Notes: generated by a model from the letters alone, not told the origin. Positions 20,868-31,084 are shown, counted from the stretch's first letter. The stretch: 60,301 nucleotides of DNA from Alphaproteobacteria bacterium (GCA_005884685.1 VBAH01000057.1:1-60301); one strand, 5' to 3'. Numbers and translations: made by a program.

Positions 20868-21317
20868 ATGAACCGCATTTTCTTCCTTGGTTCGCTGGCG
20901 CTCGCCTTCGTGGCTGGCGCGATGGTCTCGCGCATGTCACCGCAAGCGCAAGCCGCGAACGAACTGACCCCCATGGTGATCCACGTGCCTGACCTTGCCG
21001 GCGACAAGCTCGGCATGCCGTCGGGGACGGGGCTTCGTTCCAAGGGGATCGTGATCCAGGACGGCATGACGCTCGCAGTCCAGGCGGGGCCCGTGCCGAA
21101 GCACCTGCACACCAACGCGAACGAGATCCAGTATTATCTCGAAGGCACCGGCACGATCTGGCTCGGCGACAAGGAAGTGCAGATCAAGCCGGGCGATCTC
21201 GTGATCATCCCGAAGGGCACCGCGCACGGCGGCACCAAGACCGAGGGCGCGCCGTTCAAGGCGATCGCCATCAAAACCCCGCCGCAGGCGCCGGACGACA
21301 TCAAGCTGCTGAACTGA
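20868..21317 (+). CDS. cupin-domain protein with N-terminal signal/anchor
   Basis: The 149-residue protein starts with a hydrophobic segment (IFFLGSLALAFVAGAMVSRM), probably a signal peptide or anchor. A single cupin barrel follows: motif 1 as HLHTNANEIQYYLEGTG and motif 2 as PGDLVIIPKGTAHGG, supplying His and Glu metal ligands. GGGAGGA lies seven bases before the ATG. It is predicted to act outside the cytoplasmic membrane. Ligand and activity are unknown. Confidence 0.83.
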   Translation: MNRIFFLGSLALAFVAGAMVSRMSPQAQAANELTPMVIHVPDLAGDKLGMPSGTGLRSKGIVIQDGMTLAVQAGPVPKHLHTNANEIQYYLEGTGTIWLGDKEVQIKPGDLVIIPKGTAHGGTKTEGAPFKAIAIKTPPQAPDDIKLLN

Positions 21318-21333
21318 CGCGGTTGACCCAGGC

Positions 21334-21420
21334 TCCGCTCATGCCCGTACTCGGGTCCAGCCTTCGGCTAGCCCGAGTACAGGCTCCAGGGGGCATCCCC
21401 GCTTTCGCGGGGACGCGCGG
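21334..21420. repeat. composite extragenic palindromic repeat
   Basis: Two nested inverted repeats fill this gap. The first is GTACTCGGG … CCCGAGTAC (21348-21380), inside a longer AGGCTCCGC … CAGGCTCCAG arrangement. The second is CCCCGCTTTCGCGGGG (about 21397-21412). The second hairpin is shared with the family seen at 10121 and 14289. It follows the cupin stop and may end its transcript. Confidence 0.65.
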
Positions 21421-21459
21421 GATACCTTTGGGCCATCGCTCCGCGACAGGCAGCCTCGC

Positions 21460-21948
21460 ATGAGTAAAGAGGTTCGCGCAGGCGAGATCGCCATCACTCT
21501 GCCCGAGACGTTCGACGCCGGCGTTTATTTCATCGGCCGCATCCGCACACCATGGACGGCGCGCAGCGATTGCCCGCGCAATGCGCGCGGCTCGGACTCA
21601 GCGTGCACGATCGAGCTCGATCCACGCTACGCCGCGGCGCTGGAGGGCGTCGAAACCTGCACGCATCTCGTCGTTCTCTATTTCATGCATCAGGCGCGGC
21701 GCGATCTCGTCGTGCAGGTTTCGCGCCATAGCGGACGGCACGGCACGTTCGCGCTGCGCTCGCCGGTGCGGCCGAATCCGATCGCGATGAGCGTGGTGCG
21801 GCTCTTGGCGGTCGATGACACGACCCTCTCCGTCATCGGCCTCGACTGCCTCGACGGCACGCCGCTGATCGACATCAAGCCGTATTTCGCCTCGGTCGAT
21901 TCCGTGCCCGACGCCGTGGTGGGGTGGAGCAGAGTCGAGACAAAGTAA
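21460..21948 (+). CDS. trmO: tRNA (t6A37) N6-methyltransferase TrmO (TsaA/YaeB family)
   Basis: The 162-residue protein has the TsaA/TrmO barrel signature. It opens with FIGRIRTPW, has the substrate/SAM motif SPVRPNPIAMSVV, and ends with LDCLDGTPLIDIKPY. TrmO methylates threonylcarbamoyladenosine at position 37 of ACY-decoding tRNAs using S-adenosylmethionine. The length matches single-domain alphaproteobacterial members. It is monocistronic and converges with the SH3b gene. Confidence 0.88.
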   Translation: MSKEVRAGEIAITLPETFDAGVYFIGRIRTPWTARSDCPRNARGSDSACTIELDPRYAAALEGVETCTHLVVLYFMHQARRDLVVQVSRHSGRHGTFALRSPVRPNPIAMSVVRLLAVDDTTLSVIGLDCLDGTPLIDIKPYFASVDSVPDAVVGWSRVETK

Positions 21949-21988
21949 ATTCAACCGGCCAAACGTGGTCGCCCAGCGCCTGAAGCGC

Positions 21989-22672
21989 TCACCGGCTCCC
22001 CGGCGCGTTGGGCCCGAGCAGGCTGCTGCCGATCCAGCCTTTGCCGGCATCTGTCTCGACTTCGACCCAGTTCTTCGCGCGCCCGATCACCCTGACCTGG
22101 CTCCCCCGCGCGGCGGTCCCAATCACGCGGCCGTTGCGGCCCGGCTCGGACCGGATATTGGCGCGCGCCCGCTGCACGAACAGGACCTCTTCGTTTCCCG
22201 GCAACGCCGTCGGGCGATTGCTCATCGGCGCGCCCTCCCGGCCGCCTGCGGCAGGCGGGGTACCCGGCGTGGCCTCAGCCTGGTTCGCCGGCCGCGCGGG
22301 GGCGGGCGGCGCGGCGGGAGCGGCCGATTGCTGTGGCGGCTGCGGAGGTGATGCAGACGGTGGCGATTGTGGTGACGCGGGCAACGCGGGTGAGGCTGCT
22401 TGCGCCGCCGGATTAGCTGCCGGCGGACGCGGGGCCGGAGTTTCCGCGGGGCGCTCGGCCTGCCGCGGCTGCGTCTGGGGGGCGACCTCGGTGCCGGTAT
22501 TGCGGCCTGCGAAGTAGTAGACGGCTCCCGCGACAAGGAGCAGCACTACCAAGCTACCGAGGACGGTTCGCAAGGTGCTCCCCCGGCGTGATATCGCCGT
22601 TGGATCGGCGCGGTCGCGCGCGATCGCCTCTCCGTCGGTTACCGGGGTACGCGTGCCGCCGATGTCATCCAT
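21989..22672 (-). CDS. membrane-anchored SH3b-domain protein with Pro/Ala-rich linker
   Basis: The 227-residue protein has a cytosolic N-terminus, one transmembrane segment (TVLGSLVVLLLVAGAVYYFA, near residues 35-55), and about 100 residues of Pro/Ala/Gln-rich linker. A C-terminal bacterial SH3 domain follows (VQRARANIRSEPGRNGRVIGT … GKGWIGSSLL). Such domains bind peptidoglycan peptides, so the domain probably lies in the periplasm. I prefer the start at 22670-22672, which follows GGAGAG; an ATG 15 bases upstream is possible. It is divergent from the FHA/protease gene, whose start lies 148 bases away, suggesting shared control and perhaps a shared envelope function. Confidence 0.8.
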   Translation of the reverse strand: MDDIGGTRTPVTDGEAIARDRADPTAISRRGSTLRTVLGSLVVLLLVAGAVYYFAGRNTGTEVAPQTQPRQAERPAETPAPRPPAANPAAQAASPALPASPQSPPSASPPQPPQQSAAPAAPPAPARPANQAEATPGTPPAAGGREGAPMSNRPTALPGNEEVLFVQRARANIRSEPGRNGRVIGTAARGSQVRVIGRAKNWVEVETDAGKGWIGSSLLGPNAPGSR

Positions 22673-22820
22673 CGATCTCTCCGGCATGAATGAGGAGCCG
22701 CCCCACCCTCATCAAATGCGGGCCGCCACCCGATGTTCCGCGATAGTCGATGCGGCAGGCCGATTGCCTGACCCGCCGCGGCGGCTGATAATTGCCGCCG
22801 GGGCAACTGGGGGGCGGGGC

Positions 22821-24746
22821 ATGCTGACCATCCGGCATCTGAACGGGCCGCAGGCTGGAACCGAGGTCAAAATCACCGACAAGGACCGCGTCGTCGTCGG
22901 GCGCCAGCTCGATTGCGATGTGCAGTTTCCGCCGGAAGAAACCGCGGTCGCGCGCCATCATTTCGCGCTGATCAGGAAGCCGTCCGGAGCGTGGACGGTG
23001 GAATTGTTCGGCACGCCGTTCGTCGCCATCGACGGCACCCCGGCCGACAACGGCCAGGTGGTGCGCGACGGCGCGAAGATCGAGCTCGGCCGCGTCGGCG
23101 GCCCGGCGCTCGGCGTCGGCATCGGCGAGGATGCCCGCACCGACAATTATCTGCGCACCGCGGGGCAAGCCGAGGCGCCTTCCGCGCGCGCGATCGCGAC
23201 GCAAGCCGGCACCATGGCCCGCGTTGCGCGGGCGGTGGCGGCGCTCGCCGTTATCGTCGCCGTCGGCGGCGGCGCGTTTGCCGCCTACAACTACATCTCA
23301 ACCAGCAATACGACCGCGCGCCTCGATGCCGCGCAGAAGGAATTTGCCGACGCGCTCGCGCGCGAGGCCAATCTGCGCATCGGGCCGGAGGCGCGCGCGC
23401 ATCTTTCGCGCGCCGTTTATCACGTGCAATTGCAGGATGCCGAGCAGCGCGTCAAAGCCGCCGGCACCGCCTGGGTGGTCGGACCCAATCTGCTGGCCAC
23501 CAACGCGCATGTTGCGATTTTGCGCGAGGGCATCCGCAATCGCGAGCGGATGATCGTGCGCGCGCCCGGCGCGAACGGACAAATTTACGAGGTGGTCGAG
23601 CACAGACTGCATCCCGGCTACGTGCCATTCAACGCATTCCTGTTCTCTGATCTGAGGCTGATCGGACAGTATCGCGGCAACTCGCAGGAGCTGTCCGGCA
23701 ACGGCTACGACGTTGCCCTGCTGCGCGTCACGGGAACGTTGCCGCCCGAGGCCAGACTCGAAATCGCAACGACGGAAGAACTCAATGGCCTTGCCGCAGG
23801 AGCGCCGCTTGGCACCTCGGGCTATCCGACCGAAGGCTTTCGCAACACGTGGTCGCAAGGCATCGGGGCGACGCCGGAGCAGCACGTTGGCGTCGTGACG
23901 GCGGTGACGGACATGTTTCATCTGCCCGCGGCGCCGGCCCTGCGCCAGCTCATTCACCACGACCTGCCGACCACGGGCGGACAAAGCGGCAGCCCGATCG
24001 TCGGCCCAAGCGGCCGTGTCGTCGGCCTCGCCAACTCGATGAACATGATCGCGGTCGAGGGGCGGCGCGTTCCCAATGCCGCGCTGGTCAATTACGCGCA
24101 GCGCGCCGATCTCGTGCGCGACATGCTCGACGGCACGGCGGAGCAGAAGCTGGCAGATGCGCGCGCACACTGGACCTCGGTGGCGGAGAATTTCGCATCC
24201 TCGAAAGATTCCATCCCGGAGATAGCGCTGCAGGAGGCGCGTCCCGCCGACGGGGTCGCGCCGCGCAAGCTGGTCGAGGTCACGCGCAAGATGAACGCGA
24301 AGTCCGGCAAGCGGGTGACGGAGAAGGGCAACGAGGGTGCCAACGACATCTACGTGAATTTCTCCGAGATCCCGCTGAAGCTCGCGCCTGCCGCCGATTA
24401 TCTGTTCCTGGTCGTCGCGGAGGGGCGCGGCGCGCAGCTCGCGCTGTTTGTCGACGGCAAGCTCGCCGGCGCGACGAAAGCAGGGGCCTACCCCTTCATC
24501 GGCTGCCGCCTGCTCACCCCGGCGCAGCAAAACACCGGCGATCCGGCAAAGCCGCGGGCCGGCTGCGCGATCGACGCGCAGCGAACCGAGGGCATGCGCA
24601 TCGCGGACCCCTCGGTCAATCCGCGCGATGTGGAGATGGTCGTCTACAACAACCGCGAAGTGACCGACGAGCTGGCCGGCGCCGATCTGATCTACACGAT
24701 CCGCGTCTATCAATGGGTGCCGGCGCGGCAGAGCAGCCTGCGATAG
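22821..24746 (+). CDS. FHA domain – transmembrane – trypsin-like serine protease protein
   Basis: This 641-residue protein has an N-terminal FHA fold (about 1-95; [14 protein letters not shown] and VARHHFAL) and a transmembrane segment at about 135-159. A trypsin-like protease domain follows with His230 (TNAHVAI), Asp297 (YDVALLRV) and Ser389 (GGQSGSPIV). About 200 further residues end in an uncharacterised beta-rich region. The FHA Ser that normally precedes Arg-His is Ala here, so phosphopeptide binding may be altered. Predicted topology is FHA inside and protease in the periplasm. It starts at ATG 22821 after a G-rich ribosome site and ends 4 bases before a Ser/Thr kinase gene. I infer a kinase-signalled envelope protease; no named system matches. 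Confidence 0.85.
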   Translation: MLTIRHLNGPQAGTEVKITDKDRVVVGRQLDCDVQFPPEETAVARHHFALIRKPSGAWTVELFGTPFVAIDGTPADNGQVVRDGAKIELGRVGGPALGVGIGEDARTDNYLRTAGQAEAPSARAIATQAGTMARVARAVAALAVIVAVGGGAFAAYNYISTSNTTARLDAAQKEFADALAREANLRIGPEARAHLSRAVYHVQLQDAEQRVKAAGTAWVVGPNLLATNAHVAILREGIRNRERMIVRAPGANGQIYEVVEHRLHPGYVPFNAFLFSDLRLIGQYRGNSQELSGNGYDVALLRVTGTLPPEARLEIATTEELNGLAAGAPLGTSGYPTEGFRNTWSQGIGATPEQHVGVVTAVTDMFHLPAAPALRQLIHHDLPTTGGQSGSPIVGPSGRVVGLANSMNMIAVEGRRVPNAALVNYAQRADLVRDMLDGTAEQKLADARAHWTSVAENFASSKDSIPEIALQEARPADGVAPRKLVEVTRKMNAKSGKRVTEKGNEGANDIYVNFSEIPLKLAPAADYLFLVVAEGRGAQLALFVDGKLAGATKAGAYPFIGCRLLTPAQQNTGDPAKPRAGCAIDAQRTEGMRIADPSVNPRDVEMVVYNNREVTDELAGADLIYTIRVYQWVPARQSSLR

Positions 24747-24750
24747 CGGG

Positions 24751-26619
24751 ATGGATCCGGCGCAAATGGTCGTCGACGACCCGCGCGCCGCGCTCGAAGC
24801 GTGCCTCGCCGATCTTGCCGGCAACAAGCCCGCCGATGCCGTGCTGCAGGCGCTGCGCACGCTCGAGCCGGCGCTGCGCGATGACACCGTGACGCGGGCG
24901 CGTTTCCTGCGCGCGCGCGCGATCGCCACCAACCGGCTCGGCTTCGGCGGCGAAGCGCTCGGCGATCTGCATGAAGCGCGCCGCCTGCTCGAGGGCGGCG
25001 ATCACCGGCAAGAGCTTGCGCCGGTCTACCAGGCGATCGCAACCGTGTTCAGCTGGCGCGGCGAGAGTCGCGAGGCAGCGTTTGCGCTGCTGCGCGTCGT
25101 CGCCGAAGCTTCAGGCAATCCGCTCACGGTCGCACTGGCGCTGATCGAGGCCGGGCGCCTGCAAATGGAGATCGGGCGCGCGGCGGATGCGCAGGCGCTG
25201 CTTGCCCGCGCGCTGGAGCTTGGCGGAGCGGCGCTCCCGCGGCGCGAATTCCAGCGCGCCTGGGTCAACCTGCTGCAGGCGAGCATTGCGGCCGGAGCGG
25301 CCGGGAGCGCGCGCACGCAACTCACCGCGATGGGGCAAGTGCTGGCGCAGGCGCCTGCCCGCCTGCTTTTGCTGGCGCATCTGGAGGTCACGCGCAGCGC
25401 GGCCAAGTCGGGCGACTTCGCCGCGGCGGCGACTGCACTCGATTGCGCCCGTGCGCACGCACCCGACGCCGACGACGCGTTCGAGCGCGTCGAGATTGCC
25501 GAGACGCAAGCCGAACTTGCGCTCGCGCGCGGCGATGCAGAACGAGCCGCTGCGCTGCTCGGCAATGTGGTCTCACGCTATGCCGATGACGATCTCGCGG
25601 CGCGCGAGGTGCGCGCGCGGCTTGTTCAAGCCACGGCGCTGGAACGGCTCGATCGACACAACGAGGCCGAGCGCACCTTGAGCGCGGCGCTGCGCCGCGC
25701 GCTGACGCGCGGCCTGACCGGCCATGCCGACACGGTCCGCTCGCGCCTGATGGCGGATCATGGCGGGCCGCAGCGGATCGCGGACGCGCCTGCGGGCAGC
25801 ACGGAGATCGACCCGCAGCGCCGTTTCGTGCGCCAGCGCGCGCTCGGATCGGGCGCGTTCGGCAAGGTTTCGCGCGCCTACGACCTCGAGCTCGGCATCG
25901 AGGTCGCAATCAAGCGCGCCGCGCGCGGTGCGCACTACGATCCGGCGCTGCGCGAGCAACTGCTGCAGGCGGCGCGCACCGAAGTTGCCGCCGCCGCGCG
26001 GCTCGATCATCCCGGCATCGCACGGGTTTATGCCGTGCTTCCGGTCGAGGGCGGCGATACGCTGGTCGTCGAGGAGTTCGTCGCGGGGCCAACGCTCCGC
26101 GAGGCGATGCTGACGTTCGACGCCGCGCGGAGCCTCGACGTGCTCGCGCACATCGCCTTCGCGCTGGCGGCGGTGCATGGCGCCGGCGTCGTTCATCGCG
26201 ATCTCAAGCCGGACAACATCATCCTGCGCGGCGGCGCTACGCCGGTGCTGATCGACTTCGGCGTCGCGCTACTCGCGGGTGCGCGCGGCGGCGCGGGGGC
26301 CGGCACGCCCGCCTACATGGCGCCCGAGCAGGCGCGCGGCCGCCGTGTGGACCAACGCGCCGACCTCTACGCGCTCGGGATCATCGCGTACGAGATGCTG
26401 ACCGGCGAACGGCCGGCGCCGTCGCAGACGCGTTCGCGTTTCAGGGGCTACGGGGAGATGCGCCGCGTGCGCCGCGCACTGGGCAGCCGCGGCATCGATC
26501 CGGCGATCGCGCGGCTCGTCAGCCACCTGATGGCGCCGCATCCCGCGCAGCGCCCGCAGTCCGCCGCCGGGATCGGCAACATCTTCGCGCAGGCGGGCGA
26601 GGCGCGCGCGAAAGGCTAA
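24751..26619 (+). CDS. Ser/Thr protein kinase with N-terminal TPR-like helical repeats
   Basis: The 622-residue protein has about 340 residues of Ala/Arg-rich helical repeats resembling TPRs. A complete Hanks-type kinase domain follows: glycine loop GSGAFGKV (366-373), Lys388 in VAIKRA, catalytic Asp484 in HRDLKPDN, Asp502 in DFG, and APEQARG. No transmembrane segment is visible, so it is cytosolic. The kinase is C-terminal, opposite to the usual PknB layout, and there is no PASTA region. It is coupled to the FHA/protease gene (4-base gap), whose FHA domain is its obvious phospho-partner. No PP2C phosphatase is nearby. The stop overlaps that of the convergent dehydrogenase. Confidence 0.92.
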   Translation: MDPAQMVVDDPRAALEACLADLAGNKPADAVLQALRTLEPALRDDTVTRARFLRARAIATNRLGFGGEALGDLHEARRLLEGGDHRQELAPVYQAIATVFSWRGESREAAFALLRVVAEASGNPLTVALALIEAGRLQMEIGRAADAQALLARALELGGAALPRREFQRAWVNLLQASIAAGAAGSARTQLTAMGQVLAQAPARLLLLAHLEVTRSAAKSGDFAAAATALDCARAHAPDADDAFERVEIAETQAELALARGDAERAAALLGNVVSRYADDDLAAREVRARLVQATALERLDRHNEAERTLSAALRRALTRGLTGHADTVRSRLMADHGGPQRIADAPAGSTEIDPQRRFVRQRALGSGAFGKVSRAYDLELGIEVAIKRAARGAHYDPALREQLLQAARTEVAAAARLDHPGIARVYAVLPVEGGDTLVVEEFVAGPTLREAMLTFDAARSLDVLAHIAFALAAVHGAGVVHRDLKPDNIILRGGATPVLIDFGVALLAGARGGAGAGTPAYMAPEQARGRRVDQRADLYALGIIAYEMLTGERPAPSQTRSRFRGYGEMRRVRRALGSRGIDPAIARLVSHLMAPHPAQRPQSAAGIGNIFAQAGEARAKG

Positions 26620-27581
26620 CCCGCAAGCTCCGGCACCACCCACAGCGGCGGCTCGCCGCGCGCGACGCGCTGCACGTTGTCGAACGCGTTGCGGAAGCGC
26701 GCGACGTGATTATCCCAAGTGGGGCCTGCGAAATGCGCGGTGAGCACCACGTTGTCGAGCCGGAACAGCGGATTGTCCGACGGCGGCGGCTCGCGGTCGA
26801 ACACGTCGAGGCCGGCGCCGAAGATCCTGCCGGCCGCGAGGTGCGCATGCAGCGCGGCTTCGTCGATTACGGGCCCGCGCGACGTGTTGATGATGATCGC
26901 GTTGGGTTTCATCAGTTCGAGCTCGTCCTTGCCGATCATGTGGCGCGTCGAGTCGTTCAGCGGCACGTGCAGCGACACGATGTCGGAGGTGCGCAGCAGC
27001 TCGCGCAGCAGGCGGAACTTCACGCCGTGCGCATCTGCCTCGCCTTCCGACAGGCGCGCGATATCGAAATACTGGACATGCATGCCGAACGGCTTCGCCA
27101 GCCGCGCGACCTTCCTGCCGATGGTGCCGAAGCCGACGATGCCGAGCGTCTTGTCGTGCAGCTCGTACATGCGCGGCGCCGGTCCGTTGCCGCGCCAGCG
27201 CCCGCCCGAGACGCTGCCGTGCTGCCAGATCACCTTGCGATATACCGTCAGCATCAGCATCAGCGCGTGCTCGGAGACCGAGATCGCGTTGGCGCCGCCG
27301 TTGTTCGAAACCGGCACCCTGGCGCGCCGCGCCGCTTCGAGATCGACGTTGTCGTAGCCGGCGGAGAGAAGCTGCACGAGCCTGAGCTTCGGCACGGTCT
27401 GGTAGAACGCGTCGCTCATCGGGATGTGCGGATAGCAGATCATGTATTCGAGGCCGGACAGGTGGGAGGCGACCTCGGCATCGTTGTGGATCACCACGGT
27501 GTCGAAACCCTTCGGCGCCATCTCGCGCGCGATTGCTGCGACCTCGGCGGAGGGACAGGAGACGAGAATTTTGGGGGACAT
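26616..27581 (-). CDS. D-2-hydroxyacid dehydrogenase
   Basis: The 321-residue protein is a D-isomer 2-hydroxyacid dehydrogenase. It has the NAD(P)-binding motif [14 protein letters not shown], catalytic Arg in [10 protein letters not shown], Glu in DVFDREPP, and His in LTAHFAGPT. These enzymes interconvert 2-keto acids and D-2-hydroxy acids such as glyoxylate/glycolate or hydroxypyruvate. A glyoxylate reductase role would suit a genome with glycolate oxidase, but the substrate is not encoded visibly. It is transcribed on its own. Confidence 0.9.
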   Translation of the reverse strand: MSPKILVSCPSAEVAAIAREMAPKGFDTVVIHNDAEVASHLSGLEYMICYPHIPMSDAFYQTVPKLRLVQLLSAGYDNVDLEAARRARVPVSNNGGANAISVSEHALMLMLTVYRKVIWQHGSVSGGRWRGNGPAPRMYELHDKTLGIVGFGTIGRKVARLAKPFGMHVQYFDIARLSEGEADAHGVKFRLLRELLRTSDIVSLHVPLNDSTRHMIGKDELELMKPNAIIINTSRGPVIDEAALHAHLAAGRIFGAGLDVFDREPPPSDNPLFRLDNVVLTAHFAGPTWDNHVARFRNAFDNVQRVARGEPPLWVVPELAG

Positions 27582-27605
27582 TGCAGAATTCCATTCAAGC
27601 GAGCC

Positions 27606-27693
27606 GTAGCCCGGATGAAGCGAAGCGCAATCCGGGTCTTACTGTTCCTGGAAGTCAGCAGCCCCGGATTTCGCTGCGCTTCATCCGGGCTAG
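27606..27693. repeat. GTAGCCCGGATG palindromic repeat, copy 1
   Basis: The 88-bp element opens GTAGCCCGGATGAAGCGAAG and closes with the inverted arm GCGCTTCATCCGGGCTAG. The outer arms are nearly perfectly complementary, so the element can form a long hairpin. Further members lie at 32789, 33932, 43214 and 49891, with a half element at 38798. It separates two minus-strand genes. Confidence 0.85.
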
Positions 27694-27706
27694 AGATTCT
27701 ACAGAC

Positions 27707-28591
27707 TCAATACGGCCGGTCCCCGTTGATCGTGCAGCGGCGCATCACGCGCACGTGGTTCGCCTCGTCGAAGCCGGTGGCGCGGTGCAAGGTACAGCGA
27801 TTGTCCCACACCATGCATTCGCGCGGGCTCCACACGTGGGTGTAGACCTGGTCCTGCGGCGTGATCAGCACATTCAGTTCCTCGATCAGCGCGCGGCCTT
27901 CGTCGTAGTCCATGCCCTCGATTTCCTGCGCGTGATCGCCGAGGAAGACTGCCTTGCGGCCGGTCTCGGGATGCGTGCGCACGATCGGGTGCGCGATCGG
28001 CGGCACTTTCGCTTTCTGCTCGGCCGTCATCGGGTCTTCGCCATGGCGGCGCGTGCGGGAGAAATCGAGATTGTGGATCGCGCGCTTGCCCTCGATCCTC
28101 TTTTTCATCTCGGCCGGCAGATTGTCGTAGGCCGAATACATGTCGGCGAACTCGGTTTCGCCGCCGGCCGGCGGCACGATCTCCGAATACATCATCGTGG
28201 CCTGACCGGTGCGCTCGCGCCATGAGCCGTCGGTGTGCCAGTGCAGCGTTCCTTTATCGGGATGCTTGCCGGTCGGCTTGCCGTCCTTGTCGGCGTTGGT
28301 GAGCATGTAGATCTCCGGAAACTCCGGATACTTCTGATACTGGTTCATCACGTGGATCTGGATTTCGCCGAAGCGCCGGGCGAATGCGACTTGCGTCGCC
28401 GGCGGCAGGTCGACGTCGCGGAACAGGATCAATTCATAATCGAGGAAGGCTTCGTAGACCTTGCCGAACATCGTCGGCTCGACCGCCTGCGCAAGCGTGA
28501 TGCCGGTAATCTCGCATCCGAGCACCGGATGCAGCGGCTTGACCTCGAACGGCCAATCGCGCGCCTGTTGCTTGCGTTGTGCTTGAGCCAT
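27707..28591 (-). CDS. TauD/TfdA-family Fe(II)/2-oxoglutarate-dependent dioxygenase
   Basis: This 294-residue enzyme has the iron-binding HxD at His119/Asp121 (HWHTDGSW), the distal His in RCTLHRATGF, and a 2-oxoglutarate-binding Arg in the C-terminal VRVMRRC. The family hydroxylates sulfonates, phenoxyacetates or other acids; the substrate is unknown. I chose the ATG at 28589-28591, preceded by GGAGGAAAA, rather than longer frames that include the upstream leader. No transporter or regulator flanks it. Confidence 0.91.
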   Translation of the reverse strand: MAQAQRKQQARDWPFEVKPLHPVLGCEITGITLAQAVEPTMFGKVYEAFLDYELILFRDVDLPPATQVAFARRFGEIQIHVMNQYQKYPEFPEIYMLTNADKDGKPTGKHPDKGTLHWHTDGSWRERTGQATMMYSEIVPPAGGETEFADMYSAYDNLPAEMKKRIEGKRAIHNLDFSRTRRHGEDPMTAEQKAKVPPIAHPIVRTHPETGRKAVFLGDHAQEIEGMDYDEGRALIEELNVLITPQDQVYTHVWSPRECMVWDNRCTLHRATGFDEANHVRVMRRCTINGDRPY

Positions 28592-28754
28592 CAAATTTTC
28601 CTCCGAATTTTCCTTGCACAGTGTTGAGCGCACCCTAGCGCCTCCCCGTCCGCGGCGAAAGGCGCGAGCTTTTACATTCCCGCATGACAGCACTGATTGA
28701 GTTTGTCGGGCGTTCCCCGTAACTTCGCGGCTGGAAGCCGTGAGCCCCCTCTGA

Positions 28755-31004
28755 ATGAAGCGCTTTCTGCGTGATGTGCTGACGCCCGGCTCCGCGGGCG
28801 CGTACGGCCGCGCCGAATGGGCCCTGCACTGGCTGCTTGCAGCGGCAATCATCCTGCCGCTCGCGATCTTCTCCGCGGCCGCGACGATCTCATACCGCGA
28901 GAATCAGATTGAGGCGGGGGATCGCCTGCAACGGAATCTCGCCACCGTTTACGAGCACGCGCTGAAGGTGCTGGAAACCGTGGAGCTTGCGTCGCGCTAT
29001 CTGGACGAGATGCTCAACGACACGTCCGATCCCGACATGCGCGCCAATGAGGCCGATTTCCATCGCCGGCTGAAGTCGCTCACCGATATCCTGCCGCAGT
29101 TTGCGGATATCTGGATTGTCGATGCGGGCGGTCACCCGGTGGTAGCCGGCACAGTGTTTCCGATAGCGCGCGAACTCGACCTTTCGGACCGCGACTATTT
29201 CCGGGCGCATAGGAACAACGAGGTCGAAGGCCTCTACGTCGGCAATGTGATCACGGCGCGTGCAACCAACCAGCGCGGCCAGCCGCGTTTCTTTGGGCTG
29301 AGCCGCAAGCGGATCGGCGTAGACGGCAAATTCGGCGGCGTCACCGTGATCTCGATCTCGCCCGACTATTTCCGCGAGTACTATGCGACTCTCACCCAGC
29401 CGATCGTGGCTGCGCTGGTCCGCGGCGACGGCACCGTGCTCGCACGTTATCCGGAATTGCCCCAGACCGTTACCCGGCTCACCCAGGGAAACGATCTCGC
29501 GGTGCAGATCGGTGAGCGTCGTGATGCGGGCACTCTGACGAGCCGGTCGGGCGTCGACGGCAAGGAGCGCGCGTACGCGTTCCGCAAGCTGCCGCGCGTC
29601 GACCTCTATGTGACAACGGGCGTGGATACGGCCGCGATCACCGAAGCCTGGATGCTCGGCATGTCGCGGCATCTCATTTTCGGCCTGCCGGCGACCGCGG
29701 CGCTGATTGCGCTGGTGCTGATGGCACTGACGCGCACGCGCCGCGAGGCGGAGGCCAACCGGCTGCTGCGCGAGGAGATCGCGCGGCGCGAGGCGACGGA
29801 AGAGAAGCTGCGCCAGGCGCAGAAGATGGAAGCGGTCGGCCGCCTCACCGGCGGAATCGCGCATGATTTCAACAATTTGCTGACCGCGATCATGGGGAAT
29901 CTCGATCTCGCGCTGCGCCGGCTCGACGGACCCGAGCGCGTGCGCGGCTGGCTCGCCAATTGCCGCCAGGCCTCCGAGCGCGCCGCGACGCTGGTGCAGC
30001 GGCTGCTCGCGTTCTCGCGCCAGCATCCGCTGCAGGTCAGATCGGTCGACACCAACCGGCTGGTGCAGGGCATGTCGGAACTGCTCAGCCGGTCGATCGG
30101 CGAGACGGTCACGATCGAGACCGTGCTTGCCGGCGGGCTATGGAACGCCGCGGTCGATCCGAACCAGCTCGAGAATGCGATCGTCAACCTTGCCGTCAAC
30201 GCGCGCGATGCGATGCCGACGGGCGGCCAGCTCACCATCGAGACCGCCAACTGTCACCTCGACGAGCACTATGTCGAGACTGCGGGGGAGGACATTGCGC
30301 CCGGCCAGTACGTCATGGTGGCGGTAAGCGACTCCGGCGGCGGTATGACGCGCGAGGTGATGAGCCGCGCGTTCGAGCCGTTTTTCACGACAAAGCCGAC
30401 CGGCGTCGGCACCGGACTCGGGCTGAGCCAGGTGTACGGCTTCGTCAAGCAATCCGGCGGTCACATCCGCATCTACAGCGAGCTCGGGCAAGGCACCACG
30501 ATCAAGCTCTACTTCCCGCGGCTCAGTGCGCGGGCCGACGTTCCGCCCTGGACTCCGCGCGAACCGGCGCCTGCGGCCGCGCCAGCCCAGGGCACCGAGA
30601 CCGTGCTGGTGGTCGAGGATGACGCGCAGGTGAACCAGCTCGCCGTCGAGGCCCTGACCGAGCGCGGCTATCGCGTGCTGTCCGCCTCCGACGGCGGGTC
30701 GGCGCTGCGCCTGGCGGCGGATGCGGCGCAGTTAGACTTGCTGCTCACCGACGTGGTGCTGCCCGGCGGCATGAACGGGCGCGAGCTTGCCGACCAGATG
30801 CGGCAGCGGCGAGCCGACATCAAGATCCTGTACATGACGGGGTATACCCGCAACGCCATCATCCATCACGGCCGGCTCGACCCCGACATCGACCTGTTGA
30901 CCAAGCCGTTCACGGCGGATGCGCTGACGCGCAAAGTACGCCGCGTGCTGGATGTGAACGGCGCCTCCAGCTCTGTTCCCTCCCCCCTTGTGGGGGAGGG
31001 CTAG
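28755..31004 (+). CDS. hybrid sensor histidine kinase/response regulator with Cache-type sensor
   Basis: The 749-residue membrane kinase has two transmembrane segments (about 30-52 and 300-322) around a roughly 245-residue extracytoplasmic double-Cache-like region with RDYFRAHRNN and PRFFGLSRKR. A HisKA domain follows with phospho-acceptor His370 in GGIAHDFNNLL. A HATPase domain has NLAVNARDAMP and GVGTGLGLSQVYGF, and the receiver domain has Asp666 in LLLTDVVLPGG. The last residues (SVPSPLVGEG) are encoded by an intergenic repeat, which also supplies the stop. No separate DNA-binding regulator lies next to it, so its output is not visible. Confidence 0.93.
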   Translation: MKRFLRDVLTPGSAGAYGRAEWALHWLLAAAIILPLAIFSAAATISYRENQIEAGDRLQRNLATVYEHALKVLETVELASRYLDEMLNDTSDPDMRANEADFHRRLKSLTDILPQFADIWIVDAGGHPVVAGTVFPIARELDLSDRDYFRAHRNNEVEGLYVGNVITARATNQRGQPRFFGLSRKRIGVDGKFGGVTVISISPDYFREYYATLTQPIVAALVRGDGTVLARYPELPQTVTRLTQGNDLAVQIGERRDAGTLTSRSGVDGKERAYAFRKLPRVDLYVTTGVDTAAITEAWMLGMSRHLIFGLPATAALIALVLMALTRTRREAEANRLLREEIARREATEEKLRQAQKMEAVGRLTGGIAHDFNNLLTAIMGNLDLALRRLDGPERVRGWLANCRQASERAATLVQRLLAFSRQHPLQVRSVDTNRLVQGMSELLSRSIGETVTIETVLAGGLWNAAVDPNQLENAIVNLAVNARDAMPTGGQLTIETANCHLDEHYVETAGEDIAPGQYVMVAVSDSGGGMTREVMSRAFEPFFTTKPTGVGTGLGLSQVYGFVKQSGGHIRIYSELGQGTTIKLYFPRLSARADVPPWTPREPAPAAAPAQGTETVLVVEDDAQVNQLAVEALTERGYRVLSASDGGSALRLAADAAQLDLLLTDVVLPGGMNGRELADQMRQRRADIKILYMTGYTRNAIIHHGRLDPDIDLLTKPFTADALTRKVRRVLDVNGASSSVPSPLVGEG

Positions 31005-31084
31005 GGAGGGGGGGTCGGGTGTTGGACGCATGAGCGCACCAGAATTACCGCCACCCCCAAACCCTCCCCTCAAGGGGGAGGGAA
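30977..31084. repeat. C-rich palindromic repeat pair spanning a gene junction
   Basis: One copy (30977-31018) reads TTCCCTCCCCCCTTGTGGGGGAGGG, then CTAGGGAGGGGGGG. A related copy (31051-31084) reads CCACCCCCAAACCCTCCCCT, then CAAGGGGGAGGGAA. The first encodes the tail and stop of the histidine kinase. The second encodes the N-terminal PPPPNPPLKGEG of the dehydratase. Related elements lie at 40488-40624 and 59708-59862. Confidence 0.75.

Noticed and set aside
24751-26619. Kinase as a PknB-type peptidoglycan sensor
   Set aside because: No transmembrane segment or PASTA domains are visible and the kinase domain is C-terminal, so that assignment does not fit.
27594-27706. Possible small gene between the dehydrogenase and the dioxygenase
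   Set aside because: The gap is occupied by a palindromic repeat copy and shows no ribosome site or conserved frame.
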